A DNA stretch of 64,000 nucleotides from Paenibacillus radicibacter (GTDB lineage Bacteria > Bacillota > Bacilli > Paenibacillales > NBRC-103111), in contig NZ_JANQBC010000012.1 in NCBI RefSeq assembly GCF_024721995.1, forward strand, positions 124,001 through 188,000, read 5' to 3'. A model generated the notes under the pieces. It searched no databases. It was not told the DNA's origin and worked only from the letters and a program-made list of their open reading frames with translations. Both the position numbers and the translations under genes were made by a program. Shown here piece by piece: positions 1 through 8,290 of this stretch. Numbering within the stretch: the first letter of the stretch is position 1; the number at the start of each line of letters is the position of its first letter.

Positions 1-1041
1 GCTCTTGCATCGAACTGAGTAAGTAGTTCACGATTAATGCACCAGATTGGTTACCGCTCAGCGCAACATACTCCCCAGAGGCGTCCTTCACAATCGCACC
101 CATGCGGTCTGCATCTGGATCGGTACCTACAATGATATCTGCGTCCCAAGCACGTGCATCTTCAAGGCCAAGCGTGAACGCTTCGCGCTCTTCTGGATTT
201 GGAGATTTAACAGTAGAGAACTCAGGGTCAGGCTGCTCTTGTGCAGCGACAACACGTACCTGCTCAAAACCTGCACTAGCTAGCACTTCACGAACAGGCT
301 TATTGCCCGCTCCATGCAGGGGGGTAAAGACAATACGGAAATCACTACTCATCGCTTTGACAACATCTGGACGCTGGCTTACAGCCGTAACAACTTCCAC
401 ATAACGCTGATCAATTGCTTCACCAATCCACTCCAGCAGCCCACTTGCTAGCGCCTCTTCGCGCGTTACTTTGCGGACTTCACCAAATGAAGTGATGCCT
501 TGAATTTGTCTCGTCACTTCTCCAGCACCATCCGTCGTTAACTGACCGCCATCTGCCCCATACACCTTGTACCCATTGTACTCAGGTGGATTATGGCTTG
601 CTGTAATAACAATCCCAGCAGTTGCACCCAGCTCACGCACAGCAAATGACAGCTCAGGTGTTGGACGAAGCTCTTCGAATACATAAGCCTTGATCCCATT
701 ACCCGCTAGAACAAGTGCTGCTTCAAGTGCAAATTCATCCGAGCGATGACGAGAATCATAAGCAATCGCAACCGATGGTTGACCACTCACACCAAGACCT
801 AGTATGTACTGAGCGAGACCTTGCGTCGCACGACCAATCGTATAACTGTTCAGTCGATTCGTTCCCGCTCCCATTACACCACGAAGACCACCTGTACCAA
901 ATTCTAAATCTTTATAGAAACGATCTTCGATTTCTTTGGGCTCTTCCTCAATCCCGTGCAGCTCTTCCTTGGTTGCTTCATCTACAAGTGAATCACTGAT
1001 CCAGCGTTCATATTCCGTTTGTACACGCGTCAATATTGTCA
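1..1041 (-). CDS. pgcA: Phosphohexomutase (alpha-phosphoglucomutase family), partial
   Basis: Interconverts hexose 1- and 6-phosphates (most likely glucose), feeding UDP-glucose and wall-glycolipid synthesis in the cytoplasm. The reading frame begins at ATG 1041 behind an AAGGGG ribosome site and stays open to the window edge, so about 347 N-terminal residues are seen and the C-terminal domains are missing. The N-terminus holds the family pattern FGTGGLRG (about residues 49-56). The catalytic phosphoserine loop TASHNPPEYNGYK follows at about residues 145-157. The length before the edge and the FGTGGLRGVMGAG start fit the long (about 570 residue) PgcA/PGM2-type enzymes of Bacillales rather than GlmM. 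Phosphomannomutase activity cannot be excluded. The gene runs toward the left edge; a 90-bp gap separates it from fabZ upstream in the same orientation. Confidence 0.9.
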
Positions 1042-1132
1042 TGAATATTTCCCCTTTTCCCCATGCAAGCGTTAATAAGCCTGTACGTTATTTTGGATCA
1101 TTCAATGATAATTTGATTACCTGTTATATCGC

Positions 1133-1561
1133 TTAAGCGTTAGACAGCGCAAACATCAATTCGCCTTCTGCCACCACTTTATCGCCTACTTTAGCAACAG
1201 CATTACCTTTACCCACTGTACCCTTCAGGCGTGTAATTTCCATCGATAGTGTAAGTGTATCTCCCGGTACAACTTGCCCACGGAAACGGAAATTATCGAT
1301 ACCTGCGAAGAAGGCAAGCTTACCCTTATTCGCTTCCATTTTCAAAATCGCAACAGCACCAACTTGCGCCAGCGCCTCAACGATTAACACACCCGGCATA
1401 ACTGGATAACCTGGGAAGTGACCTGTGAAAAAAGGCTCATTCATCGTCACGTTCTTAATTCCTACCGCACTCTTACCGTCTTCTACCTCTAGAATACGAT
1501 CCACGAGTAGAAACGGCGGACGGTGAGGTATGATCTCTTGAATTTGATTAATGTCCAGCAT
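1133..1561 (-). CDS. fabZ: 3-hydroxyacyl-ACP dehydratase FabZ
   Basis: Removes water from beta-hydroxyacyl-ACP in type II fatty acid elongation (cytoplasm). The 142-residue protein is of normal family length and forms a hot-dog fold. The signature [19 protein letters not shown] is present with catalytic His48 and Glu62, and the N-terminus [13 protein letters not shown] is typical. ATG 1561 is preceded by GGAGGG. The neighbours match the ywpB-flhP-flhO-mbl order of B. subtilis, supporting a vertically inherited housekeeping gene. Confidence 0.97.
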   Translation of the reverse strand: MLDINQIQEIIPHRPPFLLVDRILEVEDGKSAVGIKNVTMNEPFFTGHFPGYPVMPGVLIVEALAQVGAVAILKMEANKGKLAFFAGIDNFRFRGQVVPGDTLTLSMEITRLKGTVGKGNAVAKVGDKVVAEGELMFALSNA

Positions 1562-1584
1562 AGTTTATTTTCCCTCCATATCAC

Positions 1585-2097
1585 TTATGTACGACTTCGA
1601 TTCAATCTGGCAAACTGTCCAATATAGATGAACGAAGTCACAAATGAAAACACGATCACACACCACAAGTACGTTATCGCAAACGAAAACTCAAAAAAGA
1701 TAAAGAAGATGCCTAAATAATATAGGACAGTCGTCCATTTGCCAAATGCATTGGCAGGGACGGTCTTCTTCCCTTTCACATAGAAATAAGCGGACCCCAA
1801 GATCATCCCCGCATCACGAATGAACATAGCAAGTGCAGCCTGCCAAGGCATCATTCCTGATAATAACAAAGAGACAACGACTGCAAGCATCATCATTTTG
1901 TCAGCTAAAGGATCGAGCATTGTGCCCATCGGCGTTACTTGCTTATGTGTCCTTGCATAATAACCGTCTGCCACATCTGTCAGTCCGGCAATTGCGAGTA
2001 TAACAAAGGAAGTCTTCAAATAGTCCAGAAAGAAACAGAACAGGAAAACGGGAATGAGGACAAACCTGCTTATCGTAAGCAAATTCGGTACATTCAA
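1585..2097 (-). CDS. CDP-alcohol phosphatidyltransferase (PgsA-like)
   Basis: Integral membrane enzyme that transfers a phosphatidyl group from CDP-diacylglycerol to an alcohol. The CDP-OH-P signature D-x2-DG-x2-AR-x8-G-x3-D-x3-D is complete: Asp41, Asp44, Gly45, Ala48, Arg49, Gly58, Asp62 and Asp66. At 170 residues with the N-terminus MNVPNLLTISR it resembles phosphatidylglycerophosphate synthase. Since Bacillales usually encode pgsA near recA/cinA, this may be a second paralogue of unknown acceptor. Hydrophobic segments lie around residues 10-40, 68-100 and 120-160. It sits 23 bp upstream of fabZ and is probably cotranscribed with it. Head-group specificity is not deducible from the motif. 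Confidence 0.88.
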   Translation of the reverse strand: MNVPNLLTISRFVLIPVFLFCFFLDYLKTSFVILAIAGLTDVADGYYARTHKQVTPMGTMLDPLADKMMMLAVVVSLLLSGMMPWQAALAMFIRDAGMILGSAYFYVKGKKTVPANAFGKWTTVLYYLGIFFIFFEFSFAITYLWCVIVFSFVTSFIYIGQFARLNRSRT

Positions 2098-2152
2098 ACA
2101 GACCTCTCCCTTACCATGTTACTAGTTTCATTCATTATACATTTCCTTACAC

Positions 2153-2177
2153 AAAAATAAAACTCCCTTGCGGGAGC
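2153..2177 (-). terminator. Intrinsic terminator after the flhO-flhP operon
   Basis: Read on the minus strand, a 5-bp G+C stem CTCCC/GGGAG with a GCAA tetraloop is followed by a T-rich tract (TTTTATTTTT). It lies 35 bp beyond the stop of the small EpuA-like gene, so it can end the mbl/flhO/flhP/epuA transcript. Confidence 0.6.
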
Positions 2178-2211
2178 TTCCAGATTGAAATGCCATAGGC
2201 TTTTATATGAT

Positions 2212-2451
2212 TTAATTAGCAAAAATAAGATCGAATATATGCTTCCATGTACTCCAGTGCAGCATATCGCCCATTGACTGTTTACCCAGCTTCACGTAAC
2301 CGATCCAAAGACCAACTACAGCCATCGCAAGAAACAGTACAGGCACACGAATATATTTCAAAATGGTCAGCGTGACCTTCTGCCATTTCTTCTTCGATTT
2401 CTTCGGTTTCTTCATCCGATCTGCTGCTGGATTTGGACGTTCATTCACCAT
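2212..2451 (-). CDS. EpuA-like small membrane protein
   Basis: A 79-residue protein: a very basic, Lys-rich N-terminal tail (KKPKKSKKKW), one membrane segment (about residues 37-55), and a conserved C-terminus with GKQSMGDMLHWSTWKHI. This architecture matches the EpuA family (Pfam PF11772), whose members are often labelled 'DNA-directed RNA polymerase subunit beta' in databases although they are not core RNAP subunits. ATG 2451 was chosen because AAAGGG lies 9 nt upstream; in-frame ATG 2460 and GTG 2472 are possible. It follows flhP immediately, and a GTG start at 2472 would overlap the flhP stop. Function is not established; the basic tail could contact nucleic acid or lipid head groups. Confidence 0.7.
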   Translation of the reverse strand: MVNERPNPAADRMKKPKKSKKKWQKVTLTILKYIRVPVLFLAMAVVGLWIGYVKLGKQSMGDMLHWSTWKHIFDLIFAN

Positions 2452-2464
2452 TGATTCCATCCCT

Positions 2465-3322
2465 TTAACCACGGAGATTATTTGCGAGTCCCATCATCGT
2501 GTCGGAAGAGGAAATCGCCCGTGAATTCAGTTGGAATGCGCGTTGAACCATAATCAGTTCCGACATCTCATCTGTTAATTTCACATTGGAATGTTCTAAG
2601 AAGCCTTGCATCACACGAATTGGTTCACCATTTAGAGGATCTTCATCAGCCACGTTGCTTACGACTTGGTCACGGTTCACGCCTGCCGGTAATTCATATA
2701 AATTATCAGCAAGTTCACGCATAAGCTGCGGACGAACGACACGTACAATGCGCATTTGTCCCAAATCAATCGGACCTGCGCCTTCATTGGCTTTATCATA
2801 CGCATAGATTCGACCACTGCTATCTACTTGAACACGGTGGTTCGTCGGGATAATGATCTGTTCATCATCCGTATTGTAGATCGCATAGCCTTCTTTGGTT
2901 GTCAGTACTTCCTCACGATCTTGATTCAGCGTAATGGTAAAGGATCCGTTCTTCGTCCATGCGGGCTTCACAATCGGATTGCCATCCGCATCCACAGAAG
3001 GAACTCCAATCTCGAACATGCCATTACCTTCTACTGCAAAATCAAGCGGATTATCGGTCGGCTGAATCGAACCTTGCGACATATCTTTCGACATGTTCAC
3101 AAGACGTGCTCCATAGCCTTGGTTAAGTCCAAGTGGAGTCATCCGGCCAGGCAGACGAAAATCTTCTGGCTGTGACTTCACACGTGTAAGTACATCTTCA
3201 AAAGACGCTTGCGTCTTCTTATAGCCTGTTGTATTCACATTGGCGATATTGCCAGCAAGGATGTCCAATTTTTGCTGCAAACCATGCAGCGAAACGGACG
3301 AATTAATCATTGAATGATTCAT
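2465..3322 (-). CDS. flhP: Flagellar basal-body rod protein FlhP (FlgG/FlgF family)
   Basis: Structural protein of the flagellar distal rod or hook, exported by the flagellar type III apparatus. The 285-residue chain begins MNHSMINSSVSLHGLQQKLDILAGNIANVNTTGYK: the N-terminal rod-protein helix with the ANxNTxGYK signature (about residues 26-34). It ends with the Flg_bbr C-terminal helix (SELIMVQRAFQLNSRAI). The central part is the beta-rich FlgG-type domain. ATG 3322 has AGGAGG 7 nt upstream. It lies 14 bp downstream of flhO, as in B. subtilis, separate from the main fla/che operon. Assignment to FlhP rather than FlhO rests on gene order. Confidence 0.9.
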   Translation of the reverse strand: MNHSMINSSVSLHGLQQKLDILAGNIANVNTTGYKKTQASFEDVLTRVKSQPEDFRLPGRMTPLGLNQGYGARLVNMSKDMSQGSIQPTDNPLDFAVEGNGMFEIGVPSVDADGNPIVKPAWTKNGSFTITLNQDREEVLTTKEGYAIYNTDDEQIIIPTNHRVQVDSSGRIYAYDKANEGAGPIDLGQMRIVRVVRPQLMRELADNLYELPAGVNRDQVVSNVADEDPLNGEPIRVMQGFLEHSNVKLTDEMSELIMVQRAFQLNSRAISSSDTMMGLANNLRG

Positions 3323-3336
3323 AACCGTTCCTCCTG

Positions 3337-4239
3337 TTAAATCCGTCCGATTTCGTTCACGGCTTTTTCCAAGCTGCGATCATAGAATTGAATTACTTTC
3401 TGATTCGCTTCATACGCGCGCTGTGCAGTCATCATATCGACCATCGCCTGCGTTGGATCGACATTCGAGCGTTCAATATATCCTTGACGCACTTCCGATA
3501 CATCCGTATCGAGTACTTGTGTAAGCGTACCTTCGTCTTCAGGACGAATCGCGTACAGCCCGTTACCTTCACGCATCAATAGATTCGGATTCTCTGCTTT
3601 CGTAATGAGCAGTCGAAGTGGATCGCCGTTCGCATCAAGTAGAGCCTCACCCGTTCGGTCTACGAAGATCCCTTTATCCGTCACTTTAAAATCACGAAGA
3701 GGTTCACCAGCTGCATCTCGCAGTACAATCGGAGCACCCGTCTGATCAACGAGGCGATTCCCGCTCGCATTCGTCAATTCTCCAGCATCATTAACCGTGA
3801 ATTTCCCATTCAAGGAATAACGGCGCTGACCACTCGCATCCAGCATGGTGAAGAAGGCATGCGGCTGGAACGTTACCGTTCCGTTCTCGTCCACAGATTT
3901 ACCCGTGCTATCAAATTGCATACCCGGCACTTGAATATTCGACTGAAGCGCAAAGTCATATGGATTGTTCGTCTCTTCCAAGTCACCTTGCCCATAGATC
4001 GACACGTTCTCTTCTGCAAAGACGCCTGTTGTCAGTCTACCTAATTGACCATTGGGTCTACCTGCTGCCACTTCGTCTGTCCCCATTGCCGTAACTAATG
4101 CTTGTGGAAAAGAGCGCGCCAGCGAGTAACCTTGTTTAAATCCAGGTGTGTTTATGTTCGCGATGTTGTTCGTAACCGTATCATGTGTACGCTGCTGCGT
4201 AATCATGCCACCGGCTGCGGTATATAATCCCCTTAACAT
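3337..4239 (-). CDS. flhO: Flagellar basal-body rod protein FlhO (FlgG/FlgF family)
   Basis: Rod or hook-basal-body protein, paralogous to the downstream FlhP. The N-terminus MLRGLYTAAGGMITQQ with NNIANINTPGFKQ is the classical rod motif. The C-terminus MVDMMTAQRAYEANQKVIQFYD is the Flg_bbr C-domain. ATG 4239 was chosen over an upstream in-frame start at 4260 because AGGAGGG stands 5 nt before it and the protein then begins at the conserved MLRGLY. The product is 300 residues. It follows mbl by 35 bp, so it is probably cotranscribed with the cytoskeletal gene. Confidence 0.9.
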   Translation of the reverse strand: MLRGLYTAAGGMITQQRTHDTVTNNIANINTPGFKQGYSLARSFPQALVTAMGTDEVAAGRPNGQLGRLTTGVFAEENVSIYGQGDLEETNNPYDFALQSNIQVPGMQFDSTGKSVDENGTVTFQPHAFFTMLDASGQRRYSLNGKFTVNDAGELTNASGNRLVDQTGAPIVLRDAAGEPLRDFKVTDKGIFVDRTGEALLDANGDPLRLLITKAENPNLLMREGNGLYAIRPEDEGTLTQVLDTDVSEVRQGYIERSNVDPTQAMVDMMTAQRAYEANQKVIQFYDRSLEKAVNEIGRI

Positions 4240-4274
4240 CAAAGCCCTCCTCTGCGACAAGGAGCAAAGTGCCT

Positions 4275-5276
4275 TTACATAAACTTACGTTTCGACACCT
4301 TGTCCAAATTATCGAGCATAATTCCTGTTCCTTTAACAACGCAGTGCATTGGATCTTCTGCGATCAATACCGGTACTTTCAGTTCATCAGCCAGCAATTG
4401 ATCAAGACCATGCAGCATCGCGCCGCCACCTGTTAGAATCACGCCACGATCGATAATATCGGCAGATAGCTCTGGCGGTGTACGCTCAAGTACGCTCTTA
4501 GCCGCCGTAACAATTGAAGATACGGAGTCCCAAAGCGCTTCTTGTATTTCACCAGAATGAATCGTAATCGTAAGCGGCAAGCCGGATACCATATCACGTC
4601 CGCGAATATCCATCTCTGCACGTTGACCGTTCAGGTAAACAGTTCCTATGTTCACCTTAATATCTTCGGCAGTTCGCTCGCCAATTAATAGCTTATATTT
4701 ATTTTTGATGTATTTAGAGATTGCAGAATCGAATTTATCACCTGCAATTTTAACCGAAGAGGAGGTAACAATATCACCCATTGATAGAACGGCGATATCT
4801 GTCGTACCTCCACCAATATCGACAACCATGTTTCCGCTTGGTTGGTAAATGTCCATGCCGGCTCCGATCGCTGCAGCTTTAGGCTCTTCTTCCATGAAGA
4901 CTTCCTTTGCCCCGCAGTGTTCAGCAGCTTCACGAATTGCTTTTTGTTCAACAGAAGTGATATTCGTAGGTGCACAGATTAGAATACGAGGAGATGAGTA
5001 CCAGTTCTTGCCGCCAACTTTTTGGATAAAATACTTTAGCATAGCTTCCGTCACATCAAAGTCTGCGATAACACCATCTCTTAGTGGTCTGATCGCAATA
5101 ATGTTGCCCGGAGTACGTCCAACCATGCGTCTAGCTTCTTCTCCAACAGCAAGAACCCTCTTAGATTCGCTTTCAAGCGCGACCACAGAAGGTTCATCCA
5201 GAACAACGCCATGCCCTTTCACATGAATCAGCACGTTGGCCGTTCCCAAGTCAATTCCTATATCTTTACTAAACAT
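4275..5276 (-). CDS. mbl: MreB-like actin homologue Mbl
   Basis: Bacterial actin that forms membrane-associated filaments guiding cylindrical wall synthesis in rod-shaped cells. The 333-residue sequence has the actin-fold nucleotide loops: phosphate 1 DLGTANVLI (from residue 9), phosphate 2 DIGGGTTDIAV, and adenosine motif LTGGGAMLHGL. The short N-terminus MFSKDIGIDLGTANVLI and the location next to spoIIID and flhO identify it as Mbl rather than MreB, which sits by mreCD. ATG 5276 has a GGGAGG site. It reads toward flhO. Confidence 0.95.
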   Translation of the reverse strand: MFSKDIGIDLGTANVLIHVKGHGVVLDEPSVVALESESKRVLAVGEEARRMVGRTPGNIIAIRPLRDGVIADFDVTEAMLKYFIQKVGGKNWYSSPRILICAPTNITSVEQKAIREAAEHCGAKEVFMEEEPKAAAIGAGMDIYQPSGNMVVDIGGGTTDIAVLSMGDIVTSSSVKIAGDKFDSAISKYIKNKYKLLIGERTAEDIKVNIGTVYLNGQRAEMDIRGRDMVSGLPLTITIHSGEIQEALWDSVSSIVTAAKSVLERTPPELSADIIDRGVILTGGGAMLHGLDQLLADELKVPVLIAEDPMHCVVKGTGIMLDNLDKVSKRKFM

Positions 5277-5446
5277 CTAAACATAGCCTCCCTAACAATT
5301 TCCGTCCGTCCAAAAAAGAATCGGCATCTATTTGCGATTATATCTAATAATTATAAACTAAATTCATTAAAAAAACACAGTTTCTTCTTTTTTTTCTTGA
5401 CGAATCGACAACTTTCACCATATTGGGGAGGGCGCCTCTAATTTGC

Positions 5447-5737
5447 TTAGGACTTGACCGGAATTAACGGTTCCGATTGCTTGGGATGAGTCGATTTACG
5501 GTACTTAATTTTAGTAGCTTCGCCTCCTCTTAAATGACGAATGGATTTGTGATACTCCAGAATATGTTTAACTTGGTTAGCTAGATCCGGATTAATTTCT
5601 GGAAGTCGTTCAGTCAAATCCTTGTGCACCGTACTTTTGGATACCCCAAATTCTTTCGCAATCGTTCGAACCGTATTTTTTGTTTCCACGATACAAGTTC
5701 CAATTTTGATCGTCCGTTCTTTGATGTAATCGTGCAC
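5447..5737 (-). CDS. spoIIID: Sporulation transcriptional regulator SpoIIID
   Basis: Mother-cell DNA-binding protein that tunes the sigma-E regulon and helps activate sigK. The sequence VHDYIKERTIKIG with the helix-turn-helix TVRTIAKEFGVSKSTVHKDL and the tail HKSIRHLRGGEATKIKY is nearly superimposable on the B. subtilis protein. GTG 5737 was chosen: it gives the family N-terminus MHDYIKERT and is preceded by AGGGAGG, while upstream in-frame ATG codons lack a site and add 12 unrelated residues. The product has 96 residues. A sigma-E type promoter lies directly upstream at 5772-5797. Its genomic place after mbl is conserved. Confidence 0.96.
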   Translation of the reverse strand: MHDYIKERTIKIGTCIVETKNTVRTIAKEFGVSKSTVHKDLTERLPEINPDLANQVKHILEYHKSIRHLRGGEATKIKYRKSTHPKQSEPLIPVKS

Positions 5738-5771
5738 GCCTCTCGCCTCCCTGCTCAAGTTAGATTGGTAC

Positions 5772-5797
5772 ATTATATGAGGGGCAAGGGCTAATAT
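5772..5797 (-). promoter_or_regulatory. Sigma-E type promoter of spoIIID
   Basis: On the minus strand an ATATT -35 is separated by 13 nt from CATATAAT, close to the known Bacillus sigma-E pattern (ATATT, 13-15 nt, CATACA-T). It sits 35 bp upstream of the GTG start, and spoIIID is a sigma-E gene in B. subtilis. The -10 also contains TATAAT, so weak sigma-A use is possible. Confidence 0.6.
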
Positions 5798-5875
5798 TCT
5801 TTGTGACCAAGCCTGACAAGCTAATTGTGTACAAATATTTTCAGAAGCGCATGAATGCTTGTATCTTTATGCACG

Positions 5876-5908
5876 CAAAAAGAGCGCATAGCATCAGGCT
5901 ATACGCTC
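5876..5908 (-). terminator. Intrinsic terminator after spoIIQ
   Basis: Minus-strand stem GAGCGTATAGC/GCTATGCGCTC with one mismatch and a 5-nt loop, followed by TTTTT. It lies 22 bp after the spoIIQ stop codon. Confidence 0.8.
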
Positions 5909-5929
5909 CATCTTGTAAGTCAAATTAGC

Positions 5930-6649
5930 TTATTTCTTCTCTTCGGATTGTGTGAACATTGGCTCTGGATTCATCACAGTACCGGAAGCTTGTTGACGAA
6001 CTTCAAAGTGAAGGTGTACATCTTGTGCCTTCTCAATGTCATTACGTCCAGCCTTCGCGATTACATCGCCTTGCTTCACATCTTGACCCTTCGCAACTTT
6101 CACATCAGCCAAACTTTGGTATACCGTTACCATGCCATCTGCATGTGTAATTTCAACTAAGTTACCTACTGCTGGATCAGTTGCTACCATCGATACTTTA
6201 CCGCTTTTTGCAGCTAATACATCGAAAGTTACTTTGTCTTTGCGTGCTAACACAAGTCCTGTATTCGGTACGAATGTGTCATTGTACTCAATTGTGGATT
6301 GTGCTTTTGCTTCAGCAGTTGCATTGCGATCATAGAACTTCAGAACAACTTCAATTTCATTCTTGTCTTTCACCGGCCACTTCATGTTCTCTTGTGGTCC
6401 TGCTACTGGAACTGTTGCTCCATTTGCATCAACACTTGTTTGCTCGGTTTGAGCAGTTGGGTTCGTAATGTTCTTAGTAGCAGCACTTTGATAGAGCCAT
6501 GTTGTTAAGGTTAAGATAATTGCCGCTGCTGCCACATAGATGACTGGAAATACCCATTTCTTTGCGAAGAATCTCTTTGTTGCGGATTGCTCTGCTCCAG
6601 TAGTTTTTGGAGCATTTGATTTGTTGTCAAAACTTTGTTTTTCACTCAT
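5930..6649 (-). CDS. spoIIQ: SpoIIQ-like forespore membrane protein, degenerate LytM domain
   Basis: Forespore half of the SpoIIQ-SpoIIIAH channel or zipper that links forespore and mother cell during engulfment. The 239-residue protein has a basic cytoplasmic tail, one transmembrane segment (about residues 32-52), a linker, and an extracytoplasmic M23/LytM fold (about 105-228). The second metal motif HLHFEVR is kept, but the usual first motif HxxxD is absent: the corresponding stretch reads IEYNDTFVPNTG. Like B. subtilis SpoIIQ it is therefore probably a non-catalytic scaffold. GAGGTGA precedes ATG 6649. Position between spoIIID and spoIID is conserved in Bacillales. Confidence 0.88.
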   Translation of the reverse strand: MSEKQSFDNKSNAPKTTGAEQSATKRFFAKKWVFPVIYVAAAAIILTLTTWLYQSAATKNITNPTAQTEQTSVDANGATVPVAGPQENMKWPVKDKNEIEVVLKFYDRNATAEAKAQSTIEYNDTFVPNTGLVLARKDKVTFDVLAAKSGKVSMVATDPAVGNLVEITHADGMVTVYQSLADVKVAKGQDVKQGDVIAKAGRNDIEKAQDVHLHFEVRQQASGTVMNPEPMFTQSEEKK

Positions 6650-6738
6650 TTGCTATCACCTCATCAACCATTGTTGACAGGTGCACAAGTTTTATACGTG
6701 CAATTACTATTTTTATATAAAAAAATATTAGAAGCCTG

Positions 6739-8025
6739 TTAGTTTAGTATGTTCGAAGCTTTCGAAATCGCAATCCCTTGATAGTAGTAGTGTACGATCT
6801 CGTCTGCCGATTGCCCGCGCTTTGCCATTTCATTAGCCCCCCACTGACTCATGCCAACACCATGCCCATAGCCATATGTAGTAAGTATTACGGACGAGTC
6901 TTTGAACTGCCAATCGAACTGCGCTGACTTTAAGCCTAGCTTCTCTCGTACTTCTGCTCCTGTAAAAATCTTGCCGCCTATTGAAATCGTCTTGATCCGA
7001 TGACCGGTCGTTTTCTCTAGTATACGTATACCATTACGACTAGAAGCAATAGATGAGATGGATTTAACACCGAGCTTGCGAGCCACCTCATTAAGCGGAA
7101 TCGTAAGTGTTTCTTTATAACGAGGGGATGTAGAATCCCAAGGTGAACTAACACTCTTCAGGTAAGGTGTCGCAAACGGCCATACGTCTTCCGAATTCTC
7201 AGTGTAACCGCCGCTCGTGGAGAAGAACGTCGCATTAATCGGTTTACCGCTATACGTGAGAATTTGTCCCCTAGTCGCTTGAACGGCTTCATTCAGCTTA
7301 TCCATACGCGCTTTACTTGCTGCGTTAGCACGATCACCTTGGAGTGCTTCCAATTGCGATTTATTGTAATAGACTTGGTGCGTCGTCGTATCTGTGACTA
7401 GCGCATCTGCAACAGGAACCTGCGAGTAATCTTTCTCCGTAAGGCGCCTCACAATATAAGTACGCGCTGCTAGCGCTTGGGCTTTTAGAGCTTCTAATTC
7501 ATAATCAAGCGGCATCTCGGCTGCGATAACACCACGAACATAGTCTTCGAGCGGAATCGTCTCGATCTCTTTTTGCTTGGTTAGATAGACGGGAATCATC
7601 ACACTTTGAGCCTCAACTGCTGCGGGAATGGACGCACCAGGACTTACTTGATCGGTTGCTGGATTGGGACTCGCGACTTGGGCTTGTCCTTGTGAAGGAT
7701 TCATATTGTCTACTGCAGGTGGATTTTGTGTGGTAAGTTGTCTCAAACTCAGAGATGACGCTTCACGGTGAGCAAGAAAGCCGGGAATTACGATAATAAT
7801 GAAAAAGAAGCCGACTAAGATAAGCAAAGTCCACAGCCCTTTGTTCAGGCGATGCTGAGCTTTATTCTTAAACCAACGATTGGAACTAGATTTGCGGCGA
7901 AATGGGGATTGCTTATTAGGTGGATCTAGTACGGTCTGAGCTTGATAGGGACGATCTTTCGTTTGAAAATGAATGATAGGGCGGCGCGGGGCTTGTCTTG
8001 GTTCGTTCGTATTCGTGTTCGACAT
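6739..8025 (-). CDS. spoIID: Stage II sporulation protein D (lytic transglycosylase)
   Basis: Mother-cell membrane enzyme of the DMP machine that cleaves glycan strands during septal thinning and engulfment. The 428-residue chain has a basic cytoplasmic tail (residues 1-60), a membrane anchor (about 63-85), a Pro/Gln/Ser linker and the SpoIID domain (about 145-425). Family blocks visible are IPLEDYVRGVIAAEMP, LKAQALAARTY, FFSTSGGYTENSEDVW and YGYGHGVGMSQWGA. The N-terminal tail and linker are longer than in B. subtilis SpoIID. ATG 8025 has GGAGAG upstream, and a sigma-E-like promoter lies at 8095-8121. It is transcribed toward spoIIQ. Confidence 0.95.
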   Translation of the reverse strand: MSNTNTNEPRQAPRRPIIHFQTKDRPYQAQTVLDPPNKQSPFRRKSSSNRWFKNKAQHRLNKGLWTLLILVGFFFIIIVIPGFLAHREASSLSLRQLTTQNPPAVDNMNPSQGQAQVASPNPATDQVSPGASIPAAVEAQSVMIPVYLTKQKEIETIPLEDYVRGVIAAEMPLDYELEALKAQALAARTYIVRRLTEKDYSQVPVADALVTDTTTHQVYYNKSQLEALQGDRANAASKARMDKLNEAVQATRGQILTYSGKPINATFFSTSGGYTENSEDVWPFATPYLKSVSSPWDSTSPRYKETLTIPLNEVARKLGVKSISSIASSRNGIRILEKTTGHRIKTISIGGKIFTGAEVREKLGLKSAQFDWQFKDSSVILTTYGYGHGVGMSQWGANEMAKRGQSADEIVHYYYQGIAISKASNILN

Positions 8026-8094
8026 CTCTGTTCTCTCCTTCGTATCCTAGTTCATCTAATCTGCGTCTCTTCCGATAAAAAACAAGATTAGTAA

Positions 8095-8121
8095 TACGTA
8101 TGAACATAGATGCTAGAATAG
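8095..8121 (-). promoter_or_regulatory. Candidate sigma-E promoter of spoIID
   Basis: Minus strand: CTATT, 14-nt spacer, CATACGTA, matching the sigma-E pattern in spacing and in the CATAC core. It is 70 bp upstream of the ATG. spoIID is sigma-E dependent in B. subtilis. Confidence 0.5.
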
Positions 8122-8151
8122 AACCCTAATTGCGATAGAAGCAGTAGATGG

Positions 8152-8188
8152 AAAAAGAGCGTCCTCTAATTCATAGAGGACGCTCTTT
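8152..8188 (-). terminator. Intrinsic terminator after murA
   Basis: Perfect 11-bp stem GAGCGTCCTCT/AGAGGACGCTC, flanked by A and T runs on both sides, so it could work in either direction. On the minus strand it lies about 100 bp past the murA stop and ahead of the spoIID promoter. The 8189-8290 stretch between it and murA holds short repeats of TGCGT/ACGCA but no gene. Confidence 0.8.
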
Positions 8189-8290
8189 CCGTTATAAGCG
8201 GTGTAAGTTTGGTGCACCGCTTGTTCTCGTGCGTGTGGCTTTACCTACGCACGTTAGGGCTAATGTGTGCGTTAGACTACGCACATGAGA

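Noticed and set aside
6650-6700. Sigma-F promoter of spoIIQ
   Set aside because: A GTATA -35-like sequence exists, but no GG-containing -10 lies at the right spacing.
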